64,000 nt of DNA from positions 248,001 through 312,000 of the forward strand of contig CANLVG010000003.1 of assembly GCA_947494565.1 (NCBI GenBank), read 5' to 3'. Origin of the DNA: an uncultured Flavobacteriaceae bacterium. GTDB lineage: Bacteria > Bacteroidota > Bacteroidia > Flavobacteriales > Flavobacteriaceae. Below the pieces are notes generated by a model. It ran no database searches. It was given only the letters and a program-made list of their open reading frames with translations, and was not told the origin of the DNA. The position numbers and the translations under genes are program-made. Shown here one piece after another: positions 45,051 to 53,868 of the stretch; within the stretch, counting starts at the first letter, position 1, and every line of letters begins with the position of its first letter.

Positions 45051-46862
45051 TTAGTCAAAGGTGTACCCATTATCTGCAGCTACCTTATCCGCAATTTGTG
45101 TGCGTAAGGCTACTACATTTGGGTAATTGGTATATTTTGTGAACCGCTTTAGTCCCATTAACATCATACGTTGTTCGTCGCCCTCTGCAAAGGAAACTAT
45201 CGCTTCCTTACCTTTTTGGATGACTTTTTCAACGGCATTATAGAGATTGAGCTTTGACATAGCGATTTGAATTGATTGAGCATCATCTCCAAAGCGCTTT
45301 GCATTTTTTTCTGTTCGAAGCACGGTAGATTCCGCCATATAGATTTCGATTAGAATATCCGATGCGGCCATCATCAACTGTTGGTGGTTTTCCAAATCTG
45401 CACCGAATTTTTGAACGGCACTACCGGCGACCATTAAGAAAACCTTCTTCAACCGCTGAATCAGATCTTTTTCTTCTGCAAAGAGCGCTGAAAAATCCGG
45501 GGCGTCGAAAGACGGAATACCCATCAACTCTTCACCTACGGCCGTTGCTGGCCCCAATAAATCTACATGGCCTTTCATGGCCTTTTTGACCAACATGCCT
45601 ACGGCCAACATACGATTGATTTCGTTGGTGCCTTCATAAATACGGGCAATTCGGGTATCCCTCCAAGCAGATTCCATTGGAGTGTCGGCACTAAAGCCCA
45701 TTCCTCCGAAAATTTGGATCCCTTCATCGGTGGTTTCTTGGCAGTGCTCGGAAACGGCCACTTTCAAAATAGAACACTCGATAGCGTATTCTTCAACACC
45801 CTTTAATTCAGCCTCTTGGTGTGAATTGCCTTCGGATTCTCGGATAGCGATACGATCTTCTATGTTTTTTGCCGCGCGATAACAGGCTGATTCGCCTACA
45901 TAACAGTTCGTGGCCATATCAGCGATCTTTGCCTTGATGGCCCCAAAATTGATTATCGGGGTTTTAAATTGAATACGCTCATTGGCATACTTTGATGCTT
46001 CTCCGATAACCCTTCGTTGGGCATCTAGGCAGGCGGCCGCTAATTTAATCCGGCCGACGTTCAAGGCATTCATGGCAATCTTGAATCCATTTCCGCGTTC
46101 CGATAACATGTTCTCAACAGGAACCTTGGTTTCGTTAAAGAATACCTGACGGGTAGAAGAGGAGTGGATACCCAGCTTCTTCTCCTCATCTCCAAGGGTA
46201 ATACCATTTTCGGGATTATTCTCCACGATGAAACCGGTAATGTTCTTGTCGTCTTCGATTCGCGCAAATACAATAAACAGGCTACAGAAACCTGCGTTCG
46301 ATATCCACATTTTTTGACCCGAAATACTGTAATATTTTCCATCATCGGATAGTACCGCTTTGGTTTTTCCCGAGTTGGCATCAGAACCGGCTCCCGGCTC
46401 GGTAAGGCAGTAAGCTCCAAACCATTCACCAGAAGCTAACTTCGGAACGTATTTCTGTTTTTGTTCTTCGGTACCGTATAACGTAATGGGCATGGTGCCA
46501 ATTCCTGTATGGGCCCCGAAAGCCGTGCTGAATGAACCGGTTGCACCGGAAATATAATCACAGACCAACATAGTGGATACGAATCCCATGCCCAATCCGC
46601 CATAGGCCTCAGGAACGGCAATACCTAGCAAGCCAAGCTCACCGGCATTACGCATACATTGCTCGGTGTACGCATAGTCTTTTTTCTCGAATCGCTCCCA
46701 GTGTGACCAGATTTCCCGATCGACGAATTCTTGGGTGCTTTCCCGCATCATTTTTTGTTCCTCGTTCAAATCTTCGAGGGTGAAGACGTCTTCACAATCG
46801 GTTTCCTTTACCAAGAACTGTCCGCCTCTAAGAATCTCTTTATTTGTTACTTCTGTACTCAT
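45051..46862 (-). CDS. Acyl-CoA dehydrogenase, long form
   Basis: The 603-residue protein has the acyl-CoA dehydrogenase pattern: AVPEAYGGLGMGFVST, the FAD-binding stretch YCLTEPGAGSDANSGKTKA, WISNAGFCSLFIVFARI, the RIKLAAACLDAQRRVI helix, and QIFGGMGFSADTPMESAWRDTRIARIYEGTNEINR with the catalytic Glu region. The extra C-terminal ~170 residues match the very-long-chain (VLCAD/ACAD9-like) form. It catalyses the first beta-oxidation step. It is the last gene of the leftward operon started by the MarR regulator; a four-helix-bundle gene lies upstream of it. Confidence 0.95.
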   Translation of the reverse strand: MSTEVTNKEILRGGQFLVKETDCEDVFTLEDLNEEQKMMRESTQEFVDREIWSHWERFEKKDYAYTEQCMRNAGELGLLGIAVPEAYGGLGMGFVSTMLVCDYISGATGSFSTAFGAHTGIGTMPITLYGTEEQKQKYVPKLASGEWFGAYCLTEPGAGSDANSGKTKAVLSDDGKYYSISGQKMWISNAGFCSLFIVFARIEDDKNITGFIVENNPENGITLGDEEKKLGIHSSSTRQVFFNETKVPVENMLSERGNGFKIAMNALNVGRIKLAAACLDAQRRVIGEASKYANERIQFKTPIINFGAIKAKIADMATNCYVGESACYRAAKNIEDRIAIRESEGNSHQEAELKGVEEYAIECSILKVAVSEHCQETTDEGIQIFGGMGFSADTPMESAWRDTRIARIYEGTNEINRMLAVGMLVKKAMKGHVDLLGPATAVGEELMGIPSFDAPDFSALFAEEKDLIQRLKKVFLMVAGSAVQKFGADLENHQQLMMAASDILIEIYMAESTVLRTEKNAKRFGDDAQSIQIAMSKLNLYNAVEKVIQKGKEAIVSFAEGDEQRMMLMGLKRFTKYTNYPNVVALRTQIADKVAADNGYTFD

Positions 46863-46884
46863 AGTTTTAAGATTAATGAATCAG

Positions 46885-46900
46885 GAATTAAGAATCAAGA
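46885..46900. repeat. Repeat flanking the four-helix-bundle gene, left copy
   Basis: GAATTAAGAATCAAGA here is an imperfect inverted copy (one gap and one mismatch) of the sequence at 47288-47302. AATCA/GAATTA-rich stretches of this type surround four-helix-bundle genes in Bacteroidota as far as I recall, suggesting an inserted unit. Confidence 0.4.
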
Positions 46901-47260
46901 ACTACGTTTTAGTCCGTTTTGAAAACCTGAAAGCATTTTTTGTAATTGCTGTATTTTATTTTCTAAGACTTGAAAATTTTCTTGGCCGAGGTATTTTTGA
47001 CGAAAAGCGATATTTAGTTGCGTTTCGTACTCAAAGGCAGAGCCAAAGCTATTTTCAACATAATTATTAAAGTGTTTATTACTTGTTTTACTAGTTCCTT
47101 CGGCAATATTTGATGGTATTGAAATAGCGCACCTTGTCATTTGAGAAGTCAAGCCGAATTTTTCAAAATCTGGAAAATTCTTGACCATTTTGTATGTTTC
47201 ATCTACTAGAACCATTCCTTCCTCCCAAATTTTAAGTTTTTTAAAATTATGCCTTCCCAT
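46895..47260 (-). CDS. Four-helix-bundle protein (23S rRNA intervening-sequence type)
   Basis: The 121-residue protein matches the S23/four-helix-bundle family: LKIWEEGMVLVDETYKMVKNFP at the start, LTSQMTRCAISIPSNIAEGTSK (the family hallmark), and a helical C-terminus. The family was first found in insertions in 23S rRNA genes and is also common as single genes in intergenic places in Bacteroidota. Function is unknown. Here it sits in the middle of a beta-oxidation operon, 32 bases before the acyl-CoA dehydrogenase start and 35 bases after the thiolase stop, and is bordered by inverted repeats, so it is probably a late insertion unrelated to fatty acids. Confidence 0.9.
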   Translation of the reverse strand: MGRHNFKKLKIWEEGMVLVDETYKMVKNFPDFEKFGLTSQMTRCAISIPSNIAEGTSKTSNKHFNNYVENSFGSAFEYETQLNIAFRQKYLGQENFQVLENKIQQLQKMLSGFQNGLKRSS

Positions 47261-47287
47261 TAGTTGTCTGGAATCTTTATTCTAACC

Positions 47288-47302
47288 TCTTGAATCTAAT
47301 TC
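47288..47302. repeat. Repeat flanking the four-helix-bundle gene, right copy
   Basis: TCTTGAATCTAATTC is the inverted partner of the copy at 46885-46900. It overlaps the stop codon of the thiolase gene (47296-47298), so an insertion here would have reconstituted or supplied the end of that gene. Confidence 0.4.
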
Positions 47303-48486
47303 AAAAACTCGTAAATGCCCGCTGCCCCTTGTCCTGTTCCGACGCACATGGTCACCATACCATATTTTCCTTGCATGTTTCTTTTGCGCATTTCATCAAA
47401 AAGCTGAACGGATAGTTTGGCACCCGTGCATCCAAGCGGGTGGCCTAGGGCAATTGCCCCACCATTTACATTGACAATTTCTTTGTTCAAATCAAGTTCT
47501 CGAATCACTGCTAGGGATTGCGAAGCAAATGCTTCGTTTAATTCGATCAATTCAACATCCTCTTGTTTGAGTCCGGCTTGTTTCAGCGCCTTCGGCACGG
47601 CCGCTACCGGTCCGATACCCATTATTCTGGGTGGCACGCCAGCAGCTGCATAGTTCACTAAGCGGGCAATAGGTTCAAGATTCAACTCTTTGACCATTTC
47701 CTCACTCATTACCATAACAAAAGCCGCTCCATCACTCATTTGCGACGAGTTACCCGCTGTTACACTACCACCGGCTGCAAATACGGGACGTAGTTTGTTA
47801 AGTACTTCGACCGAAGTTCCTTTTCTTGGTCCTTCGTCTTTGGTCACTGTATATTTCTTAACGGCTTTCTTTCCTTTTTCATCAATATAGGTCTGCTCTA
47901 CTTCAATGGGAACAATTTGATCTTGAAAACGATTTTCCGCTTGCGCCTTTAACGCTTTCATATGTGAGTCGTAGGCAAATTGATCTTGGTCTTCGCGAGA
48001 GACTTTGTACTCATTGGCCACTGCTTCGGCTGTATTGCCCATTCCCCAATAATAATCTTCATGTCCTTCATTGACCAGGTCATAATTCAATTCGGTCTTA
48101 TACCCGGTCATGGGAACCGAACTCATACTCTCCGCCCCTCCGGCAATGATGCAATCGGCCATGCCTGCTTGTATTTTTGCGGTCGCGATTCCTATAGTTT
48201 CGATTCCTGAAGAGCAGAAACGATTGACGGTTACTCCTGGAACGTCAACAATATCAAGGCCCATCAAAGAAATCAGACGTGCCATATTCAGCCCTTGCGA
48301 GCCTTCGGGCATCGCATTACCAACAATGACGTCATCGATTCGTTTTTTGTCGAAATCAGGCAATTCACGCATCATGTATTCGATGGTCTCTGCAGCCAAT
48401 TCATCCGTTCGTTTGAATCGAAAGACTCCTTTAGGTGCCTTACCCACAGCTGTACGATATCCTTTTACTATATATGCGGTTTTCAT
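47296..48486 (-). CDS. Acetyl-CoA C-acyltransferase (thiolase)
   Basis: The 396-residue protein has the thiolase motifs: the nucleophile Cys in TVNRFCSSGIETIGIA (about 85-100), GGAESMS, NEAFASQSLAVIRE, NGGAIALGHPLGCTGA, and the C-terminal MCVGTGQGAAGIYEF with the second active Cys. It would cleave 3-ketoacyl-CoA to acetyl-CoA in beta-oxidation. It follows the multifunctional enzyme gene by 81 bases in the same operon. Confidence 0.96.
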   Translation of the reverse strand: MKTAYIVKGYRTAVGKAPKGVFRFKRTDELAAETIEYMMRELPDFDKKRIDDVIVGNAMPEGSQGLNMARLISLMGLDIVDVPGVTVNRFCSSGIETIGIATAKIQAGMADCIIAGGAESMSSVPMTGYKTELNYDLVNEGHEDYYWGMGNTAEAVANEYKVSREDQDQFAYDSHMKALKAQAENRFQDQIVPIEVEQTYIDEKGKKAVKKYTVTKDEGPRKGTSVEVLNKLRPVFAAGGSVTAGNSSQMSDGAAFVMVMSEEMVKELNLEPIARLVNYAAAGVPPRIMGIGPVAAVPKALKQAGLKQEDVELIELNEAFASQSLAVIRELDLNKEIVNVNGGAIALGHPLGCTGAKLSVQLFDEMRKRNMQGKYGMVTMCVGTGQGAAGIYEFLN

Positions 48487-48567
48487 TTTTTTACTTTTAA
48501 CTACTAGCGTTACTGATTTTTTATTTTGAAATGCCGATAGTGTCCACTAAGGGCAAATAGCTTGTGA

Positions 48568-50973
48568 TTAATTACGTAAGGGTTTACCGGTCTTCAACAT
48601 ATGTTGAATACGCTCTAACGTTTTCTTTTCGGTGCAGAGTGATAGAAAAGCTTCTCGCTCTAAATCCAATAAGTACTGTTCGCTTACCCGTGTTGGTTCA
48701 GAGAGATCACCTCCGGCCATGACATAGGCCAGTTTATTGGCGATTTTCTTGTCATGTTCACTGATATAGTGGCTTGCTTCCATTGAATCGGTGCCTACTA
48801 AGAACATGCCCAAAGCTTGTTTTCCAAGCACCTTGATATCTTTTCTTTTTACCGGTTGGGTATAGCCCGTTTCCGCCATAAGTTTGGCATAAGCTTTGGC
48901 CGTAGCAATTTGTCTATCCTTGTTCACCACTACGATGTCCTTGCCTTTTTGAAGGATTCCAAGATCGTAGGCTTCGTATGCCGATGTGGAAACCTTGGCC
49001 ATACCGATGGTAAGGAAATACTCTTGCAACACATTCAATTCTACATCGTTTTTCTTGAAGGTATCTTGGGCCCGTACGGCAAATTCTTTCGAACCACCCC
49101 CCCCAGGGATGACCCCAACCCCGAATTCTACCAAACCGATATACGTCTCCGCTGCGGCTACCACTTTATCTGCATGTAGCGAAAGTTCGCATCCACCGCC
49201 CAAACACATACCATGCGGTGCCGAAACAGTTGGAATCGAAGAATAGCGCATTCGCATCATAGTGTCCTGAAACATTTTGATAGCCATATTCAACTCGTCA
49301 TATTCCTGTTCAACGGCCATCATGAATATCATTCCGATGTTGGCGCCGACAGAAAAATTTGCTGCCTGATTGCCAACAACCAGCCCTTGAAAATCTTTTT
49401 CCGCTAAATCGATTCCTTTGTTGAGTCCTGCCAGGACATCACCGCCTATGGTGTTCATTTTGGACTGGAACTCCACATTGAGTATGCCGTCACCCAAATC
49501 CTCTATGACGACCCCACTGTTTTTGAACACTTCGTTTGATTTGCGGATATTATCAAGGATAATAAAAGCGTCTTGCCCGGGAATTTTCTCAACCGATTTT
49601 TTAGGGATATCATAGAAATAGGAGGCACCTTCTTTCACAGAGTAGAAGGAGGTCACGCCAGAAGATTTCATTTCTTGGATCCAATGAGCGGCTTCAAGAC
49701 CTTCTGATTTTATAAACTCCAGGCCTTTGTCAATTCCGATGGCATCCCAAATTTGAAAGGGACCGTGTTCCCAACCAAATCCGGCTTTCATGGCATCATC
49801 TATTTTGTAAAGTTCGTCCGTGATTTCAGGAATACGGTGTGATACATAGGCGAACAACTGGCCGAAACTTTTTCGGTAGAATTCACCGGCTTTATCCTTG
49901 CCATCAACCAAAATTGAAAAGCGATCGATAACCTTGTCTACGGTTTTGGTCAACTCCAAGGTGGCGAACTTTGCACTTTTTTTAGAACGATAATCCATCG
50001 TATCCAAGTCCAAGGTCAAAATCTCACTTTTTCCTTTATCACCTTTTACTTTCTTGTAAAATCCTTGTCCGGTCTTGCTTCCCAACCATTTATTTTCCAT
50101 CATTGTAGAGATGAAGTCGGGTAGGGCAAAGAGGGCATGGCGCTCATCGTCCTTACAGTTTTCAGCAATACCATTGGCTACATGAACCAAAGTATCCAGA
50201 CCTACGACATCGACGGTTCTGAAGGTGGCTGATTTAGGCCGTCCGATAACGGGACCGGTTAATTTATCGACTTCCTCCACGGTCATACCCATTTTCTTGA
50301 CCATGTGAAAAAGACTTTGGATGCTAAATATGCCAATGCGATTTCCGATAAAAGCAGGAGTGTCTTTGGCGATCACAGAGGTCTTTCCTAAGAATTGCTC
50401 TCCATACCCATTAAGAAATTCCAAGACTTCTGGCGAAGTTTTCGGTCCAGGAATGATTTCAAAGAGTTTCAGGTAACGTGCAGGATTGAAAAAGTGCGTT
50501 CCACAGAAATGTTTCTGAAAGTCATCACTACGGCCTTCGCTCATAAACTTTATAGGGATACCTGAAGTATTCGATGTAATCAAGGTACCGGGAGTTCGAT
50601 GTTTTTCGAGATTTTCAAAAACCACCTTCTTGATATCCAGACGCTCTACCACTACTTCGATAATCCAATCTACGGTAGCTACCTTGGCGATATCATCTTC
50701 AAGGTTACCTGTGGTGATGCGGTCTGCGAACTTTTGATGATAAATGGGAGAGGGTTTCGATTTCAGAGCTGCTGTCAATGAATCATTGACCAGTCTATTT
50801 CTCACGATTCTATCGGCTAACGTTAGGCCTTTTGCCTTTTCCTTGTCGTTCAATTCCCTTGGTACGATATCAAGTAACAGTACTTCGACTCCGATATTTG
50901 CAAAGTGGCAAGCAATACCACTTCCCATAATACCCGAGCCTACGACTGCGACCTTATTAATGTGTTTGTTCAT
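48568..50973 (-). CDS. Multifunctional 3-hydroxyacyl-CoA dehydrogenase / enoyl-CoA hydratase (FadN-like)
   Basis: From the ATG at 50973 (a TTG four codons earlier is possible) the protein has 801 residues. The N-terminal NAD-binding dehydrogenase comes first, with VAVVGSGIMGSGIACHFANIGVEV, and FCGTHFFNPARYLKLFEIIPG, followed by a second dehydrogenase domain. The C-terminal part is a crotonase-type hydratase with VSAPHGMCLGGGCELSLHAD and VGVIPGGGGSKEF (the two active-site Glu-bearing stretches). This domain order is opposite to E. coli FadB and matches the FadN form. It carries out the two middle steps of beta-oxidation. It starts 14 bases after the MarR gene. Confidence 0.95.
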   Translation of the reverse strand: MNKHINKVAVVGSGIMGSGIACHFANIGVEVLLLDIVPRELNDKEKAKGLTLADRIVRNRLVNDSLTAALKSKPSPIYHQKFADRITTGNLEDDIAKVATVDWIIEVVVERLDIKKVVFENLEKHRTPGTLITSNTSGIPIKFMSEGRSDDFQKHFCGTHFFNPARYLKLFEIIPGPKTSPEVLEFLNGYGEQFLGKTSVIAKDTPAFIGNRIGIFSIQSLFHMVKKMGMTVEEVDKLTGPVIGRPKSATFRTVDVVGLDTLVHVANGIAENCKDDERHALFALPDFISTMMENKWLGSKTGQGFYKKVKGDKGKSEILTLDLDTMDYRSKKSAKFATLELTKTVDKVIDRFSILVDGKDKAGEFYRKSFGQLFAYVSHRIPEITDELYKIDDAMKAGFGWEHGPFQIWDAIGIDKGLEFIKSEGLEAAHWIQEMKSSGVTSFYSVKEGASYFYDIPKKSVEKIPGQDAFIILDNIRKSNEVFKNSGVVIEDLGDGILNVEFQSKMNTIGGDVLAGLNKGIDLAEKDFQGLVVGNQAANFSVGANIGMIFMMAVEQEYDELNMAIKMFQDTMMRMRYSSIPTVSAPHGMCLGGGCELSLHADKVVAAAETYIGLVEFGVGVIPGGGGSKEFAVRAQDTFKKNDVELNVLQEYFLTIGMAKVSTSAYEAYDLGILQKGKDIVVVNKDRQIATAKAYAKLMAETGYTQPVKRKDIKVLGKQALGMFLVGTDSMEASHYISEHDKKIANKLAYVMAGGDLSEPTRVSEQYLLDLEREAFLSLCTEKKTLERIQHMLKTGKPLRN

Positions 50974-50987
50974 CGAATTTTTCAAGA

Positions 50988-51437
50988 TTAATTAGTTGTG
51001 TTCTTTGTATATATCTCTTTGTCGGCAATCAATTTGTTGATGGTGGTGGTCACCTCAAAGAAAGCCTTCAGTTTGTCCTCGGAAATATTTTCGCGCACCA
51101 CTTCGTTGAAGCGAAGTACCACATTTTTTGAATCTACCCTTTTTTCGAGACCGAAATCGGTCAAATGTATCAACACGCCTCTACCATCATTTGGGTTTGG
51201 CTTACGTTCGATTAGCCCTTTTTCTTCCATACTTTTCAAGATGCGCGAAAGACTGGTTGCTTCCATACCCATCTTCGGACCAAGAGCGGTCGAAGGAGTA
51301 CCTGTTTTTGGGTCAATGCTTAATAATGTGAAGCCAACGGCCATAGTCGTCTCAAAGTTCTTCGCCTCTTCATTGTACATCCTGGCAACGGCTTGCCAAG
51401 TTGCTCGAAGAGCGTAATCTATAGTTAGGTCCTTCAT
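50988..51437 (-). CDS. MarR-family transcriptional regulator of the beta-oxidation operon
   Basis: The 149-residue protein has a winged-helix MarR core: helix-turn-helix GMEATSLSRILKSMEEKGLIERKPNPNDGRGVLIHLTDFG (about 77-115), with the wing DGRG. It is the first gene of the operon and is followed at 14 bases by the multifunctional enzyme gene. A perfect 28-bp palindrome lies 32 bases upstream of its ATG and is a clear candidate operator. By analogy with other MarR regulators of fatty-acid genes, an acyl-CoA could relieve repression; this is inferred. Confidence 0.93.
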   Translation of the reverse strand: MKDLTIDYALRATWQAVARMYNEEAKNFETTMAVGFTLLSIDPKTGTPSTALGPKMGMEATSLSRILKSMEEKGLIERKPNPNDGRGVLIHLTDFGLEKRVDSKNVVLRFNEVVRENISEDKLKAFFEVTTTINKLIADKEIYTKNTTN

Positions 51438-51457
51438 ATAATTTGGTTGTGGGTTCC

Positions 51458-51465
51458 CAAAGATA
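51458..51465 (-). promoter_or_regulatory. -7 promoter box of the beta-oxidation operon
   Basis: On the minus strand this reads TATCTTTG, a full TAnnTTTG match, 21 bases upstream of the MarR ATG. The palindrome at 51469-51496 lies just upstream and covers the region where a -33 element would be. Confidence 0.5.
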
Positions 51466-51468
51466 AAA

Positions 51469-51496
51469 AATTTTATTATGCATGCATAATAAAATT
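51469..51496. promoter_or_regulatory. Perfect 28-bp palindrome, candidate MarR operator
   Basis: The left arm AATTTTATTATGCA (51469-51482) is followed directly by its exact reverse complement (51483-51496), with no spacer. MarR dimers bind palindromes of this length. Its place between the -7 box and the -33 region of the marR promoter fits repression by steric block. The rest of 51438-51749 is AT-rich and shows no other feature. Confidence 0.7.
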
Positions 51497-51749
51497 GAAT
51501 AAAAAGTAGATAAGCTTGCGGTACCGATTATGACATAATCCGAAAAGGCTTGACACAATTGGCCCATACAAAGGAAGGGTTTGCGTAAATCATTTTTTTG
51601 CTAGCGGATATCACAAATTGGAAACACTGATACACGTTCCTTGAAACTTCATGTTGATGGTGTCACAACAGGTTTTCGTTCAAGAAGATCCATTGATTTT
51701 GAGGTAAGGCCAGTGGTGTTCTGAAGTCCTGGCCGAATGGCTTTTTTAC

Positions 51750-53522
51750 TTAATGACCATAGATGTCATTATAGAGGTCCATGTATTTTTCTTTGATAAT
51801 TTTTCGACGGAGTTTCATGGTCGGTGTAAGATGACCATCACCGATACTCCAGATGTCAGGTGTCAAGCGAAACTGTTTGACTTTTTCCCATTTCGCAAAG
51901 GACTCATTGGCCAAATTAACCTCTTCTTGAAATTTGACGATTACCTTTTCATTTAAAACAATATCCGAATTTTCACTGATGGTAATGTTGTTCTCCTTCG
52001 CCCATTTAAACAGATATTCAAAATCAGGTTGAATGATTGCCGCCGGCATCTTTTCTCCTTCGCCAACAACCATGAGCTGTTCAATGAAAAGGGATTGTTT
52101 GAAACGATTCTCCAAAAGTTGTGGTGCCACGTATTTACCCCCTGAGGTTTTGAACATTTCTTTTTTCCGATCCGTTATCTTTAGAAAACCCTCCGCATCT
52201 ATCTCACCAATGTCTCCAGTATGAAAGTAACCATCTTTCATAACCTCCGCTGTTTTTTCCTTGTCCTTATAATAACCCATCATTACCTGAGGACCTTTGG
52301 CACAGATTTCACCGTCATCGGCGATTTTTATTTCCGTATTCTCAAGTAATTTACCAACTGTTCCAATTTTGAAACCACTGTTTCTCATATCATTTACCGA
52401 TAGTACCGGTGAGGTTTCTGTAAGTCCGTAACCCTCCATAACCCCAAATTCGGCAGCATTGAAAATACGGGCCAATCGGGGTTGCAGTGCCGCACTACCC
52501 GAGGATATTAATTTCAGGTTTCCGCCAAGCCCTTCTTTCCACTTGCTGAAAATCAGTTTTCTCGCCAAACCCAGTTTGGTTTCATACCACCAACCGTTTT
52601 GACCATAGGGCTCAAATTTTAAACCGAGATTGACCGCCCAGAAGAACAGTTTCTTCTTTATTCCTGTTAGGGCATCACCTTTTGCAATAATCTTATCATA
52701 TACTTTTTCCAATAAACGAGGTACCGCGGTCATGACATGAGGCGCGGTCTCTTTTAGGTTGTCGCTTATTTTTTCCATTGATTCCGCATAATGAACAGAA
52801 ACCCCGGCGTATTGATAGAGATAGATCATCATGCGTTCGTAAATATGGCAGACAGGTAAGAAACTCAAGCATTTGGCCTTGCCATAATCGATATCAAGTC
52901 TTTTTGCGCTTGCCATCGCATTACTGACGACGTTATTATGGGATAACATGACGCCTTTTGGACGACCGGTGGTACCGGAAGTATAAATCAAAGTCGCCAA
53001 GTCTTCAGGTTTTACAGCCTTTTTTCGATCATCTACAACATCTTGGTTCGCCGTATCGGCCCCTAATTCGAGCACTGTGCTCCAATTTTTACAATCGTCA
53101 AGCTCATCAAAAGAGAAAACACCCTTGAGACTCGGTACCTGATCTTGGACGGCCTTTACTTTGGCATAAACTTCGGCACAAGACACAAAACAGTATTTCG
53201 ATTCAGAGTGATTGAGCACATAGGCATAGTCCTCCTCTGAGATGGTCGGATAAATAGGTACGTTTTGGGCACCTATCTGTAGAATTCCAATATCCATGAC
53301 ATTCCATTCAGACCGATTGGTCATGGAAATCAAGGCTATCTTGTCATCGGCCTGAACCTCCATTCGAAGTAAGGCCCTACTAATAGTATTGGCCTTATCA
53401 ACATAATCTTTGGTCTTTAGAGGAACCCATTGCCCATCTTTCTTATCGACAAAGCAGTTGGGAAGATTATATTTTTCTAATGCATAATAGGGAAAATCGA
53501 ATAGACGAGTGATGTTTTGCAT
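51750..53522 (-). CDS. Long-chain acyl-CoA ligase (AMP-forming)
   Basis: The 590-residue protein has the adenylate-forming signatures: the P-loop-like LIYTSGTTGRPKGVMLSHNN (about 178-197), GYGLTETSPV (about 364-373), the TGDIGEID stretch, and a C-terminal K in the GDGHLTPTMKLRRK region (catalytic Lys). The length and the VSRL-like ISMTNRSEWNV segment match bacterial long-chain acyl-CoA synthetases. It activates fatty acids for the beta-oxidation operon that begins 313 bases away in the same direction, and is probably transcribed from its own promoter. Confidence 0.95.
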   Translation of the reverse strand: MQNITRLFDFPYYALEKYNLPNCFVDKKDGQWVPLKTKDYVDKANTISRALLRMEVQADDKIALISMTNRSEWNVMDIGILQIGAQNVPIYPTISEEDYAYVLNHSESKYCFVSCAEVYAKVKAVQDQVPSLKGVFSFDELDDCKNWSTVLELGADTANQDVVDDRKKAVKPEDLATLIYTSGTTGRPKGVMLSHNNVVSNAMASAKRLDIDYGKAKCLSFLPVCHIYERMMIYLYQYAGVSVHYAESMEKISDNLKETAPHVMTAVPRLLEKVYDKIIAKGDALTGIKKKLFFWAVNLGLKFEPYGQNGWWYETKLGLARKLIFSKWKEGLGGNLKLISSGSAALQPRLARIFNAAEFGVMEGYGLTETSPVLSVNDMRNSGFKIGTVGKLLENTEIKIADDGEICAKGPQVMMGYYKDKEKTAEVMKDGYFHTGDIGEIDAEGFLKITDRKKEMFKTSGGKYVAPQLLENRFKQSLFIEQLMVVGEGEKMPAAIIQPDFEYLFKWAKENNITISENSDIVLNEKVIVKFQEEVNLANESFAKWEKVKQFRLTPDIWSIGDGHLTPTMKLRRKIIKEKYMDLYNDIYGH

Positions 53523-53868
53523 ACTTGGTTTCTGATAAGTTACTGCAAAATAAGGAAAGAAGCTGTCATTTTAAAATGGGAATATCAAAATACCTTGTTA
53601 ATTACTGAGGATTATTGAAGGTAATGGCTTTACAACGTTCTATAATCAAGGTTCTAAATACAGGCTCCTAGTTTTATGACCCCGCCGGGTTTTGTGCGTT
53701 TAGGTCTGTGCCATTCTTTCAATGCTCTTTTTTTCGGATACCTTGGATTTCAACAGGGATGTTTTTTTCTCTATTTCCTATTTTTTTCGATGAAATGCAA
53801 AAAAACGGGCATCTTTTACATGCATTTCGTTCGTATATATATTTCCAAAATCAAAAATTTACCTACTT
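53523..53868. other. 346-base gene-free stretch upstream of the large secreted protein gene
   Basis: This region lies between divergently placed genes, so it should hold promoters for both. It is AT-rich with long T runs. An open frame from 53676 to 53882 has a hydrophobic translation that overlaps the start of the next gene and looks like chance. No complete TAnnTTTG box with a clear -33 element was seen. Confidence 0.4.
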
